Source: Candidatus Thiodiazotropha taylori
GTDB taxonomy: Bacteria > Pseudomonadota > Gammaproteobacteria > Chromatiales > Chromatiaceae
Direction: 5' to 3'
Assembly: GCA_019100305.1 (NCBI GenBank)
Contig: JAHRHW010000213.1
Coordinates: 1 to 7,703, forward strand
DNA length: 7,703 nt
The notes below the pieces were generated by a model. The model was given only the letters and a program-made list of their open reading frames with translations. It made no database searches and was not told the DNA's origin. Below are positions 1-5,991 of this stretch, in pieces. The stretch's first letter is position 1. Every line of letters starts with the position of its first letter. Both the position numbers and the translations under genes were made by a program.

Positions 1-293
1 GTGAAGTGATGCATGGCAAGACCTCGCCGATCCACCATCGGGATCAGGGTGTCTTCCATGGATTGGAAAATCCGTTTCAGGCAACCCGTTACCACTCATT
101 GGTGATCGAAACCGAGAGTCTGCCGGAGCAGCTGGAAGTCACCGCCTGGACGGAAAAAGCGGATGGCGGCATGGATGAGATCATGGGGGTGAGACACAAG
201 ACCCTGCCGATTCAGGGAGTCCAGTTTCATCCTGAATCGATCCTCACCCGGCATGGGCATGACCTGCTGAAAAACTTCATAGAAGGGGTGTAG
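1..293 (+). CDS. trpG: Anthranilate synthase component II, glutamine amidotransferase subunit (5' truncated by window)
   Basis: TrpG hydrolyses glutamine and passes ammonia to TrpE, which makes anthranilate from chorismate, the first step of tryptophan synthesis in the cytoplasm. The reading frame is open from base 3 and about 96 C-terminal residues are visible. They include the family segments EVMHGKTSPIHH, TRYHSLVIE and GVQFHPESILT. The last holds the His and Glu of the class I amidotransferase catalytic triad (His codon 228-230, Glu codon 234-236). The nucleophile Cys lies in the missing N-terminal half; TrpG is usually about 190 residues. The stop is TAG at 291-293, and trpD follows after 124 bp on the same strand. 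A PabA role in folate synthesis cannot be excluded, because the two are close homologues and some bacteria share one subunit, but the trpD-trpC neighbours favour TrpG. Confidence 0.95.
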   Translation, partial: EVMHGKTSPIHHRDQGVFHGLENPFQATRYHSLVIETESLPEQLEVTAWTEKADGGMDEIMGVRHKTLPIQGVQFHPESILTRHGHDLLKNFIEGV

Positions 294-404
294 GGTGGAG
301 CTCTGCTGATTCTGTGCAAGCTGCCGCTCAACAGGTCGGCCCATCGGCAGGCCGGCAAACGGCATCTGATGTACACTGTCTAGTCTGAAAAACAATAAGT
401 CCAA

Positions 405-412
405 GGGGGGAG
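405..412 (+). promoter_or_regulatory. Ribosome binding site that decides the trpD start
   Basis: A G-rich Shine-Dalgarno stretch (GGGGGGAG) ends 5 bases before the GTG at 418 and 11 bases before the in-frame ATG at 424. The shorter spacing favours GTG 418 as the start. This is a reading of spacing only. Confidence 0.6.
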
Positions 413-417
413 AGCGC

Positions 418-1440
418 GTGGAAATGCAGCAAGCCATCAATAAGGTACTGGCCCGTCAGGACCTGACGGGTGAAGAGATGACCGGTGTGATGAGAACCAT
501 CATGACCGGTGGTGCCACGGCAGCCCAGATCGGCGGTTTTCTGATTGGTCTGCGGATGAAAGGGGAGACTGTGGCGGAGATCGCGGCGGCGGCCTCAGTG
601 ATGCGTGAGCTGGCCTCCGGGGTATCGATCGGGGGACTGAGTCACCCGGTGGATATCGTCGGAACCGGTGGTGATGCCTCCGGCACCTTCAATGTCTCCA
701 CCGCCTGTATGTTTGTCGCAGCGGCAGCAGGCTGCCATGTGGCGAAACACGGTAATCGCTCTGTCTCTTCCAAGTCGGGCAGTGCCGATGCCCTGGAGGC
801 GGCCGGTGTACGGCTGGACCTTACCCCACAACAGGTAGAGCAGTGTGTGCGAGAAGTGGGGGTCGGTTTCATGTTCGCCCCGGGCCACCACAGCGCCATG
901 AAGCATGCCATCGGGCCGCGCAAGGAGATGGGGGTTCGCACCATCTTCAATGTGCTGGGCCCGCTGACCAATCCCGCCGGGGTGCCCAATCTGCTGCTGG
1001 GTGTCTTCAGCAGTGAACTGCTGGAGCCACTGGCAGAGGTTCTGCAGCGTCTCGGCAGCCGCCATGTGATGGTGGTGCACTCCCGCGATGGTCTGGATGA
1101 GATCAGCATCGGCGATGCCACGGATGTGGCTGAACTGAAGGATGGTCAGATCCGACGTTTCTCCATCCAGCCTGAGGATTTCGGGGTCACCCGTAACCCG
1201 CTGGAGGCGATTCAGGTCAAGGATGCGGCCGAGAGCCTAAGCACCATTCGCGGGGTTCTGGAGGATAATCCGGGCCCGGCCAGAGACATTGTCATGATCA
1301 ATGCCGGCGCAGCAATCTACACCTCCGGTAATGCCACCACCCTGCAGGAGGGTGTCGATCGGGCCAACGAAGCGATTGCCAGTGGTGAGGCGCGTAGCCG
1401 GCTTGATCGCCTGGTGGTACTGACCCAGAGCTTCGATTGA
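418..1440 (+). CDS. trpD: Anthranilate phosphoribosyltransferase
   Basis: TrpD transfers phosphoribose from PRPP to anthranilate, the second step of tryptophan synthesis, in the cytoplasm. The 340-residue product has the usual family length. It shows a helical N-terminal domain (about 1-70), the PRPP-binding glycine loop GTGGD (82-86) within DIVGTGGDASGTFNVST, the KHGNR motif (110-114) followed by SVSSKSGSADALE, the anthranilate-contacting stretch HHSAMKHAIGPRKEMG (157-172), NVLGPLTNPA (178-187), and the DGLDE acidic motif (224-228) that helps hold Mg-PRPP. The start is GTG 418, with ATG 424 as the alternative. It is a stand-alone enzyme, not the trpGD fusion of enteric bacteria. The 124-bp gap after trpG shows no clear promoter or attenuator-like leader to me. 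The downstream gap to trpC is unusually long for this cluster because of a repeat pair. Confidence 0.98.
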   Translation: MEMQQAINKVLARQDLTGEEMTGVMRTIMTGGATAAQIGGFLIGLRMKGETVAEIAAAASVMRELASGVSIGGLSHPVDIVGTGGDASGTFNVSTACMFVAAAAGCHVAKHGNRSVSSKSGSADALEAAGVRLDLTPQQVEQCVREVGVGFMFAPGHHSAMKHAIGPRKEMGVRTIFNVLGPLTNPAGVPNLLLGVFSSELLEPLAEVLQRLGSRHVMVVHSRDGLDEISIGDATDVAELKDGQIRRFSIQPEDFGVTRNPLEAIQVKDAAESLSTIRGVLEDNPGPARDIVMINAGAAIYTSGNATTLQEGVDRANEAIASGEARSRLDRLVVLTQSFD

Positions 1441-1758
1441 TATCATTGCAGTGCCGTTAACTCTGAAGATTGAATAGTAACTGACTCATCGTCAGAATTG
1501 TCATCAATCGGTTAAGTGGGCAGGGAAGTTGACTCCCCTCTTCCCTCGTGGGAGAGGGGCTGGGGGAGAGGGGGAGAATGAGTGCATTCAGTCGGCAGAA
1601 ATCGCAGCGATAATGGCAGTGTGCCAATGTGGTTTTAAGTTCTACCGGATTCAACGCTTCGCGTACACCCTCTCCCCAACCCCTCTCCCATCAAGGGAGA
1701 GGGGCTTTAAAAGAAGTTTTTTGAAGATTGAGAGTAAATGAGATTGCCGTAGGCTGAG
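1441..1758. other. trpD-trpC intergenic region holding a repeat pair
   Basis: This 318-bp gap has no convincing gene. Short open frames cross it on both strands but read through the repeats and show no family resemblance. It contains a small hairpin, CTGAC-TCATC-GTCAG, at 1481-1495, the inverted repeat pair at 1534-1706, and two similar 20-21-bp stretches on either side (1464-1484 and 1722-1741). The trpC ribosome binding site is weak: only AGGCTGAG-like purines directly before ATG 1759. A promoter for trpC cannot be assigned with confidence. Confidence 0.7.
1534..1706. repeat. REPIN-like pair of inverted palindromic repeats
   Basis: Two similar arms of about 42 bp lie in opposite orientation (1534-1575 and 1665-1706) around an 89-bp spacer. 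Each arm is itself a hairpin. In the right arm CCCCTCTCCC (1680-1689) pairs perfectly with GGGAGAGGGG (1695-1704) around ATCAA. In the left arm CCCCTCTTCCC (1535-1545) pairs with GGGAGAGGGG (1550-1559) with one bulged T. The arms also pair with each other: TGGGAGAGGGG 1549-1559 with 1680-1690, and GGGGAGAGGG 1563-1572 with 1668-1677. Two inverted REP-type palindromes with a short spacer match the architecture called a REPIN. Similar CCCTCTCCC-rich intergenic repeats are, from general memory, common in proteobacteria. A run TTTAAAAGAAGTTTTTT follows the right arm, but it is not a clean U-tract, so a terminator role is uncertain. Confidence 0.75.
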
Positions 1759-2556
1759 ATGAAAGATACACCCGATATTCTGAAAAAGATCGTCGCCCGC
1801 AAACAGCAGGAGATTGTCGACCGGCTGGAAAAGCGCAGCCTGAAGGCTTTGCAGGAACGGATACCCGAGAGTTCCGCACCCCGTGGATTTGCCGATGCCA
1901 TCACGCAGAGGATACAGGCTGGAGAGGCTGGGGTGATTGCGGAGATCAAGAGAGCCTCCCCCAGCAAAGGGGTGTTGCGCGAGGATTTTCAGCCGGCAGA
2001 GATTGCGGTCAGTTATCAGCAGGGTGGGGCGGCCTGCCTCTCGGTGCTGACCGATATCGATTTTTTCCAGGGCAGCGATGACTATCTGCGGCAGGCCCGC
2101 GCTGCCTGCAGCCTGCCGGTGATTCGCAAGGATTTCATCATCGATCCCTACCAGGTCTACGAAGCCCGAGTGATCGAGGCGGACTGCATTCTGCTGATTG
2201 CGGCCTGTCTGGATGATGCGCAGCTGCAAAGCCTGAACGACCTGGCTCACGAATTGGGGATGGACGTGCTGATCGAGGTGCATGACGAAGCGGAGCTGCA
2301 TCGGACGCTGGCGTTGGATAATCGCTTGATCGGTATCAACAATCGCAATCTGCGCAGCTTTGAGGTCACTCTGGATACCACCCTTGGGTTGCTGGATCAG
2401 ATTCCTGAGGATCGGATTGTGGTGACAGAGAGCGGTATTCTCGATCAGCAGGACGTCAAACGGATGCGTAGCCACCAGGTGAATGCCTTTCTGGTCGGTG
2501 AGGCGTTCATGCGCGCAGATGATCCCGGTGCCAGATTGCGGGAGCTCTTTTTCTGA
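1759..2556 (+). CDS. trpC: Indole-3-glycerol phosphate synthase
   Basis: TrpC closes the ring of 1-(o-carboxyphenylamino)-1-deoxyribulose 5-phosphate, releasing CO2 and water to give indole-3-glycerol phosphate. It is a single-domain (beta/alpha)8 barrel in the cytoplasm; 265 residues is normal for the monofunctional form, unlike the enteric TrpC-TrpF fusion. Visible active-site elements are AEIKRASPSKG (Glu62, Lys64), IRKDF with the catalytic Lys124, LIEVH with Glu173, GINNRNL with Asn194, and VVTESGI with Glu224 and Ser225. All of these align in order with the Sulfolobus enzyme's Glu51, Lys53, Lys110, Glu159, Asn180, Glu210 and Ser211, so the enzyme looks intact. ATG 1759 is chosen because MKDTPDILKKIVARK is a typical N terminus. 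The stop is followed 17 bp later by a regulator gene, which could be co-transcribed. Confidence 0.98.
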   Translation: MKDTPDILKKIVARKQQEIVDRLEKRSLKALQERIPESSAPRGFADAITQRIQAGEAGVIAEIKRASPSKGVLREDFQPAEIAVSYQQGGAACLSVLTDIDFFQGSDDYLRQARAACSLPVIRKDFIIDPYQVYEARVIEADCILLIAACLDDAQLQSLNDLAHELGMDVLIEVHDEAELHRTLALDNRLIGINNRNLRSFEVTLDTTLGLLDQIPEDRIVVTESGILDQQDVKRMRSHQVNAFLVGEAFMRADDPGARLRELFF

Positions 2557-2573
2557 TCTGACTGGAGTGCACC

Positions 2574-3260
2574 ATGCGCCGTGCGGACCGTCTGTTTCGC
2601 ATTACACAGGAGCTCAGTGCCGAACGCTATGTCACGGCAGAGTGCCTGGCGGATCGGCTGGAGGTCTCAGTCAGGACCATCTACCGTGACATCGAGGCAC
2701 TATCAGCATCCGGCATACCCATCGAAGCGGTTACCGGTAGAGGCTACCGGCTGAGCAAAGGCTTTCGCGTACCGCCGATGATGTTCAACGATGATGAGCT
2801 AACCGCGCTGATGCTGGGTATGCGCATGGTTCAGGGTTGGTGTGATGCGGCTCTGGCAGAAGCGGCCTCCAGCGCTCTGGACAAGGTGGCGGCGGTGGTG
2901 CCTGAGAAGCTTCGCCCGGTGCTCTCACGCGAGGCCCTGCTGGTGCCCGATTTCCATATACCTTCCGAGGTCAGGTCCCATGTGGCCTGTCTGCGCCAGG
3001 CTATCACCCAGCGGCGCAAAATAGAGATCGCTTACTGTCGATGGGACGGGGTTCACTCGGATCGGGTGGTCTGGCCGCTTGGTCTTTTCTACTGGGGCTC
3101 TGTCTGGACCCTGGCGGCCTGGTGCGAATTGCGTGAAGCCTTTCGTCAGTTTCGGGTCGATCGCATCGAATCCCTGGAGATGGCCGGCGGGCGATATCAG
3201 CGGGTCACTGGCCGGACGTTACAGGACTACCTGATCAGTGTGGATGGCGAAGTGGACTGA
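2574..3260 (+). CDS. WYL-domain transcriptional regulator, YafY type
   Basis: The 228-residue product is a DNA-binding regulator with a sensing domain. Residues about 1-60 form a winged helix-turn-helix of the HTH_11/DeoR-like kind. Key parts are RLFRITQELSAERYVTAECL, the recognition-helix segment LEVSVRTIYRDIEAL, and the wing GIPIEAVTGRGYRL. A linker rich in Ala and Leu follows. A WYL domain spans about 146-205, with RRKIEIAYCRWDG, VVWPLGLFYWGSVWTLAAWC and FRQFRVDRIESL. The eponymous WYL triplet reads WTL (178-180). WYL domains are known in other regulators (PafBC, DriD, BrxR) to bind nucleic acid or other ligands; the ligand here is unknown. The start ATG 2574 has GGAG at 2564-2567. The product is shorter than many YafY proteins (about 230-330). 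It probably controls itself or the VOC-tag pair downstream, which is inference from position. Confidence 0.88.
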   Translation: MRRADRLFRITQELSAERYVTAECLADRLEVSVRTIYRDIEALSASGIPIEAVTGRGYRLSKGFRVPPMMFNDDELTALMLGMRMVQGWCDAALAEAASSALDKVAAVVPEKLRPVLSREALLVPDFHIPSEVRSHVACLRQAITQRRKIEIAYCRWDGVHSDRVVWPLGLFYWGSVWTLAAWCELREAFRQFRVDRIESLEMAGGRYQRVTGRTLQDYLISVDGEVD

Positions 3261-3308
3261 TTTAAGCGATTCAGCGGATAACAACGGCCTGCGGACCCAC
3301 TCTCAATA

Positions 3309-3326
3309 CTGACACCCCGTTGTCAG
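3309..3326. promoter_or_regulatory. Dyad CTGACA-N6-TGTCAG, candidate operator before the VOC-tag pair
   Basis: A perfect 6-bp inverted repeat with a 6-base centre lies in the 115-bp gap between the WYL regulator and the VOC gene, 50 bp before the VOC start. A second, overlapping inverted pair, ACAACGG (3281-3287) with CCGTTGT (3317-3323), uses part of the same bases. No T-run follows, so an operator is more likely than an intrinsic terminator. I could not find a clear -35/-10 pair next to it. Binding by the neighbouring regulator is a guess. Confidence 0.3.
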
Positions 3327-3375
3327 CAGGTCGTGGATAGACTGCTTCTACCATTTCAGTCAAAGGAGCCGTGCC

Positions 3376-3795
3376 ATGGAGCCAAGAATCAGCCTGATCA
3401 CCCTCGGCGTGAAGGATCTCTCGCACTCGATTCAGTTTTATCTGCAACTGGGACTGCCTCGTTTCGATTTCGATAGCGATGCGGTAGCCTTTTTTGAACT
3501 GCGGGGCAGCTGGCTCGGCCTCTATCCGAAGAATGAGCTGGGTGTCGATGCGGGGGTCGAGTTCGGTCAGGCTGAGCAGAGCCCATTTACCCTGGCCCAT
3601 AACCTGCGTAGCCGGGAGGCTGTTGATCGGGTCATGGCAGAGGCGTTGAGTGCGGGGGCGTCGCTCATCAAACCGGCCCAGGAGACCTTCTGGGGAGGCT
3701 ACTCAGGCTATTTCAGGGATCCGGACGGGTTTCTCTGGGAGGTCGCCCATGTACCCCAATTCTGGATTGGACCAGAGGAGATCAAGAGCGCATGA
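3376..3795 (+). CDS. VOC superfamily protein (glyoxalase/bleomycin-resistance fold)
   Basis: The 139-residue cytoplasmic protein has the paired beta-alpha-beta-beta-beta modules of the vicinal oxygen chelate fold. The first module starts with ISLITLGVKDLSHSIQFYLQLG; the second ends with YFRDPDGFLWEVAHVP (about 112-127), the standard VOC C-terminal signature. Possible metal-ligand positions are His75 (FTLAHN) and Glu122 (LWEVAH). The first ligand position, usually a His in IDHVTLGV-like strands, is Leu7 here, so a classical four-ligand metal site looks incomplete. The substrate is unknown; glyoxalase I activity should not be assumed. The start ATG 3376 is supported by AAAGGAG at 3362-3368. The stop overlaps the tag start in ATGA (3792-3795), which points to translational coupling. 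Confidence 0.88.
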   Translation: MEPRISLITLGVKDLSHSIQFYLQLGLPRFDFDSDAVAFFELRGSWLGLYPKNELGVDAGVEFGQAEQSPFTLAHNLRSREAVDRVMAEALSAGASLIKPAQETFWGGYSGYFRDPDGFLWEVAHVPQFWIGPEEIKSA

Positions 3796-4370
3796 AAACC
3801 GAACCCTGCCCCTGGTGTCTGGGGCATGATGAATATGTCGAATACCATGACCAGGAGTGGGGGGTTCCCTCCCGTGACCCACAGCATCTGTTTGAAATGC
3901 TGATATTGGAAGGGGCTCAGGCCGGGCTCTCCTGGCTGACCATATTGCGCAAGCGGGAGGGTTACAGGCGGGCCTTCGACGGCTTCGATGCGAATAAAAT
4001 CGCCGCCTATGGCGCGCGGGATGTGAAGCGGTTGCTGGCAGATGCCGGGATTGTGCGGAACCGGCTCAAGGTGAATGCGGCGATCGGCAATGCCCAGGCC
4101 TTCCTCGAATTGGAGGCGGGTGAAGGGTTCTCAGAATTTCTCTGGAATTTCGTCGACGGTGCGCCGAAGCAGAACCGCTGGCGCAAACTGGAGCAGGTGC
4201 CGGCCAGTACGCCGATCTCCGATGCCATGAGTAAAGAGCTAAAGCGGAAAGGCTTCCGCTTTGTCGGTAGCACCATCTGCTACGCCTTCATGCAATCGGT
4301 GGGTATGGTCAATGACCACCTGACCAACTGTCCCCGCTATCAAGCGGTGGTGGAGATGGGGGGTAGATGA
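3792..4370 (+). CDS. tag: DNA-3-methyladenine glycosylase I
   Basis: Tag removes 3-methyladenine from alkylated DNA, starting base excision repair. The 192-residue product follows E. coli Tag (187 residues) nearly end to end: EYHDQEWGVPSRD, LFEMLILEGAQAGLSWLTIL, DAGIVRNRLKV, FLWNFV, SDAMSKELKRKGFRFVGST and ICYAFMQSVGMVNDH. The structural zinc ligands of E. coli Tag (Cys4, His17, His175, Cys179) have counterparts at Cys6, His19, His176 and Cys180. The base-pocket residues Glu38 and Trp46 correspond to Glu40 and Trp48. The enzyme therefore looks complete and active. It belongs to the constitutive Tag type, not the Ada-regulated AlkA type. The ATGA overlap with the VOC gene indicates co-expression. 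The next gene, crp, converges on it. Confidence 0.97.
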   Translation: MKTEPCPWCLGHDEYVEYHDQEWGVPSRDPQHLFEMLILEGAQAGLSWLTILRKREGYRRAFDGFDANKIAAYGARDVKRLLADAGIVRNRLKVNAAIGNAQAFLELEAGEGFSEFLWNFVDGAPKQNRWRKLEQVPASTPISDAMSKELKRKGFRFVGSTICYAFMQSVGMVNDHLTNCPRYQAVVEMGGR

Positions 4371-4390
4371 GACTGGTGCTTGCCGCATAA

Positions 4391-4495
4391 GAAGAAGGCC
4401 GCAAACGGGCGCCAATCACCGCAGATGCCGCAAATAGCTCTAACATTGCGGCCTCTATTGGCGAAGATTGGTGTTCTTTAGCGGTTTGTTTCTTC
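4391..4495. repeat. Long imperfect palindrome between convergent tag and crp
   Basis: Four nested complementary segments line up around one centre: GAAGAA 4391-4396 with TTCTTC 4490-4495; CCGCAAA 4399-4405 with TTT(A)GCGG 4477-4484, with one bulge; CGCCAAT 4410-4416 with ATTGGCG 4457-4463; and GCCGCAA 4427-4433 with TTGCGGC 4446-4452. The motif GCCGCA also recurs on the plus strand at 4382, 4398 and 4427. The region could serve as a terminator or transcription barrier for both converging genes, or be a decayed intergenic repeat element. No U-tract follows the stems, so classical intrinsic termination is not well supported. Confidence 0.55.
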
Positions 4496-4535
4496 GGCTG
4501 AGCCGTACCCTACTCGATGGTTGTGGTGGTGGCAC

Positions 4536-5189
4536 TCAGCGGGTGCCGAAGACCACGATGGTTTTACCCTTAACGCTGATCAGACCCTGCTCCTCGAGGT
4601 TTTTCAATACCCGGCCAGCCATCTCTCTGGAGCAGCCCACGATCCGGCCGATCTCCTGTCTGGTGATGCGGATCTGCATGCCATCCGGATGGGTCATGGC
4701 GTCGGGTTCTTTACACAGATCCAGCAGGGTGCGGGCGATGCGGCCGGTAACATCGAAAAAGGCCAGATGTCCCACCTTGTTGCTGGTCTGGTTGAGGCGC
4801 TGGGAGAGCTGAGCCCCCATGGCATAGAGAATATCCTTGGTGTACTCCTTCAGATCGTGGGAAAAGAGCTGCTCCAGCCGCTGATAGCTGATCTCAGCAA
4901 TCTGGCAGGAGGCGCGGGTGCGTACCATCACACTGCGCTTCGGCTCTGGGACGAACAGCCCCATTTCACCGACAAACTGCCCTTTGTTGAGGTAAGTGAG
5001 GATGATTTCCCGACCATCTTCATCTTCGATGTAGACAGCCACCGAGCCTTCCGTGATGTAATAGAGGATATCTGCCGGGTCACCGATATGGATGATCTCG
5101 GTATTCTTGGGGTAGCGCCGGCGATGACAAAATGACAGGAATCGCTGTAGATACTCAGGTTCCTGCGGTGGCGGTTTTATGATCGTCAT
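4536..5189 (-). CDS. crp: cAMP receptor protein, Crp/Vfr family global regulator
   Basis: A 217-residue dimeric transcription factor that binds cAMP and regulates many promoters. An N-terminal cyclic-nucleotide barrel (about 15-125) holds GEMGLF (Glu75) and RSVMVR (Arg85, Ser86), the phosphate-cassette residues equal to E. coli Glu72, Arg82 and Ser83. The C-helix carries QTSNKVG (Thr135, Ser136, equal to Thr127 and Ser128). The activating region 1 loop KEPDAMTHPDGMQI is retained. The HTH reads ITRQEIGRIVGCSREMAGRVLK, with Arg188, Glu189 and Arg193 matching the three DNA-contacting residues of E. coli CRP. It ends in KGKTIVVFGTR, nearly identical to Vfr. One difference in the recognition helix is Ala191 where CRP and Vfr have Val. 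No strong Shine-Dalgarno precedes the ATG. The divergent neighbour osmC matches E. coli crp-yhfA and P. aeruginosa vfr-PA0653. Confidence 0.97.
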   Translation of the reverse strand: MTIIKPPPQEPEYLQRFLSFCHRRRYPKNTEIIHIGDPADILYYITEGSVAVYIEDEDGREIILTYLNKGQFVGEMGLFVPEPKRSVMVRTRASCQIAEISYQRLEQLFSHDLKEYTKDILYAMGAQLSQRLNQTSNKVGHLAFFDVTGRIARTLLDLCKEPDAMTHPDGMQIRITRQEIGRIVGCSREMAGRVLKNLEEQGLISVKGKTIVVFGTR

Positions 5190-5574
5190 GATCTTTGGAC
5201 TCTAAATTTATTAAACGTTATATGGTATAGATCAGCCTGCCGATTGAATCAGTCATCTGCCTGAGTGCAGTCGTTGGCGATCTGTATGGCAGTAAATCTG
5301 AGCCCATGCTTCGTACGTTACGAAGTTCAATAAAAAGCCTAGGATCAAGTTTAGCAACCCCTGTCAACTTGTCGAATTTACAGTCTTCTGTAGACTCGCA
5401 TAGATATAGTGTAACAAAAAACAACAAGCCATAAATTTAACGTATTTCATGTTTATCATCTATTTCCAGAACACTTATGGCGGTTTAACTTGTTTGCGGC
5501 CTGTTTGGCTGTGACCTTAGCCCCATTTTGATGTTCTTTATAAAGATGAGTGAATAGCAACTTTGGAGTAATCA
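5190..5574. other. Divergent crp-osmC intergenic region with unassigned promoters
   Basis: This 385-bp stretch is visibly richer in A and T than the flanking genes and must hold the promoters for crp (minus) and osmC (plus). Weak candidates only: TATAAA at 5539-5544 for osmC with no good -35 box, and TATAAC or TATACC close to the crp start on the minus strand. No full TGTGA-N6-TCACA CRP site is present; one half-site, TGTGA, lies at 5510-5514. A minus-strand open frame at 5218-5427 would need a TTG start and has no recognisable family or ribosome binding site, so it is not called. A perfect dyad at 5309-5325 is listed separately. The length is generous for a simple divergent promoter pair. 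Confidence 0.6.
5309..5325. promoter_or_regulatory. Perfect 7-3-7 dyad CTTCGTA-CGT-TACGAAG, candidate operator
   Basis: The inverted repeat is perfect over both 7-bp arms with a 3-base centre. It sits 120 bp upstream of crp and 250 bp upstream of osmC. No T-run follows on either strand, which argues against an intrinsic terminator. The symmetry is that of a binding site for a dimeric regulator, but it does not match the CRP consensus, and I do not recognise the factor. Confidence 0.4.
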
Positions 5575-5991
5575 ATGAAAGCACGGGTCGTATGGGTGGA
5601 GGCAGCCACCATGATGGGCGAGGCCGGTAGTGGCCATGCAGTAATTATGGATGGTCCGCCGGACCATGGGGGCAGGAACCTGGGGGTCAGACCGATGGAG
5701 ATGCTGCTGCTCGGTATGGGAGGCTGCACCGAGTTCGATGTGCTCTCCATATTGAGGAAGTCCCGCCAGCAGGTCACCGGCTGTGTTGTGGAACTGGAGG
5801 CCAAGCGCTCTGAGGAGGACCCCAAGGTTTTCACCGAAATTCATGCCCATTTCATCGTCAGCGGACGGGATCTGAGTGAAAAGCATGTCTCCAGAGCCAT
5901 CTCATTGAGTGCGGATAAATACTGTTCCGCCTCGATCATGCTGGGTGCTACCGCGAAGATAACCCACGACTACGAGATACGTGATGAGTAG
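5575..5991 (+). CDS. OsmC family protein, YhfA type
   Basis: A 138-residue OsmC-fold protein. It follows E. coli YhfA (134 residues) along its length: MKARVVWVE, GEAGSGHAVIMDG, RPMEMLLLGMGGC, FDVLSILRKSRQQV, FTEIHAHFIVSGRDL and SLSADKYCSASIML. The two cysteines typical of OsmC/Ohr peroxidases are present at Cys51 (GGC) and Cys117 (KYC); Cys70 is extra. OsmC and Ohr reduce organic hydroperoxides with these cysteines. The role of the YhfA branch is not settled, so a thiol-peroxidase function is inference. The start ATG 5575 has GGAG at 5565-5568, six bases upstream. The gene is divergent from crp, an arrangement shared with E. coli and P. aeruginosa. Its 3' end overlaps the next gene, suggesting translational coupling. 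Confidence 0.93.
   Translation: MKARVVWVEAATMMGEAGSGHAVIMDGPPDHGGRNLGVRPMEMLLLGMGGCTEFDVLSILRKSRQQVTGCVVELEAKRSEEDPKVFTEIHAHFIVSGRDLSEKHVSRAISLSADKYCSASIMLGATAKITHDYEIRDE

Noticed and set aside
294..417. Promoter or attenuator leader before trpD
   Set aside because: A TACACT hexamer at 372-377 has no matching -35 box, and no Trp-rich leader peptide or competing stem-loops were visible.
595..1121. Two minus-strand open frames of about 160 codons inside trpD
   Set aside because: trpD is complete with all motifs on the plus strand; these are antisense frames common in GC-rich coding DNA.
1695..1726. Rho-independent terminator after the right repeat arm
   Set aside because: The stem is strong but is followed by CTTTAAAAGAAG before a later T-run, so the T-tract is not adjacent. 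Termination inside a trp operon would also need to be partial.
1529..1741. Open frames on both strands across the repeat pair
   Set aside because: Their translations are dictated by the repeated CCCTCTCCC tracts (runs such as GRGAGGEGE) and have no independent coding signal.
4521..5135. Long plus-strand open frame of 204 codons opposite crp
   Set aside because: It is the antisense shadow of the well-supported crp gene and shows no family motifs.
5218..5427. Minus-strand open frame of 69 codons in the crp-osmC gap
   Set aside because: It needs a TTG start, lacks a ribosome binding site and resembles no family I know. The region is better explained as control DNA for two divergent genes.
5510..5525. 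CRP binding site upstream of osmC
   Set aside because: Only one half-site (TGTGA) is present; the other half reads unlike TCACA.
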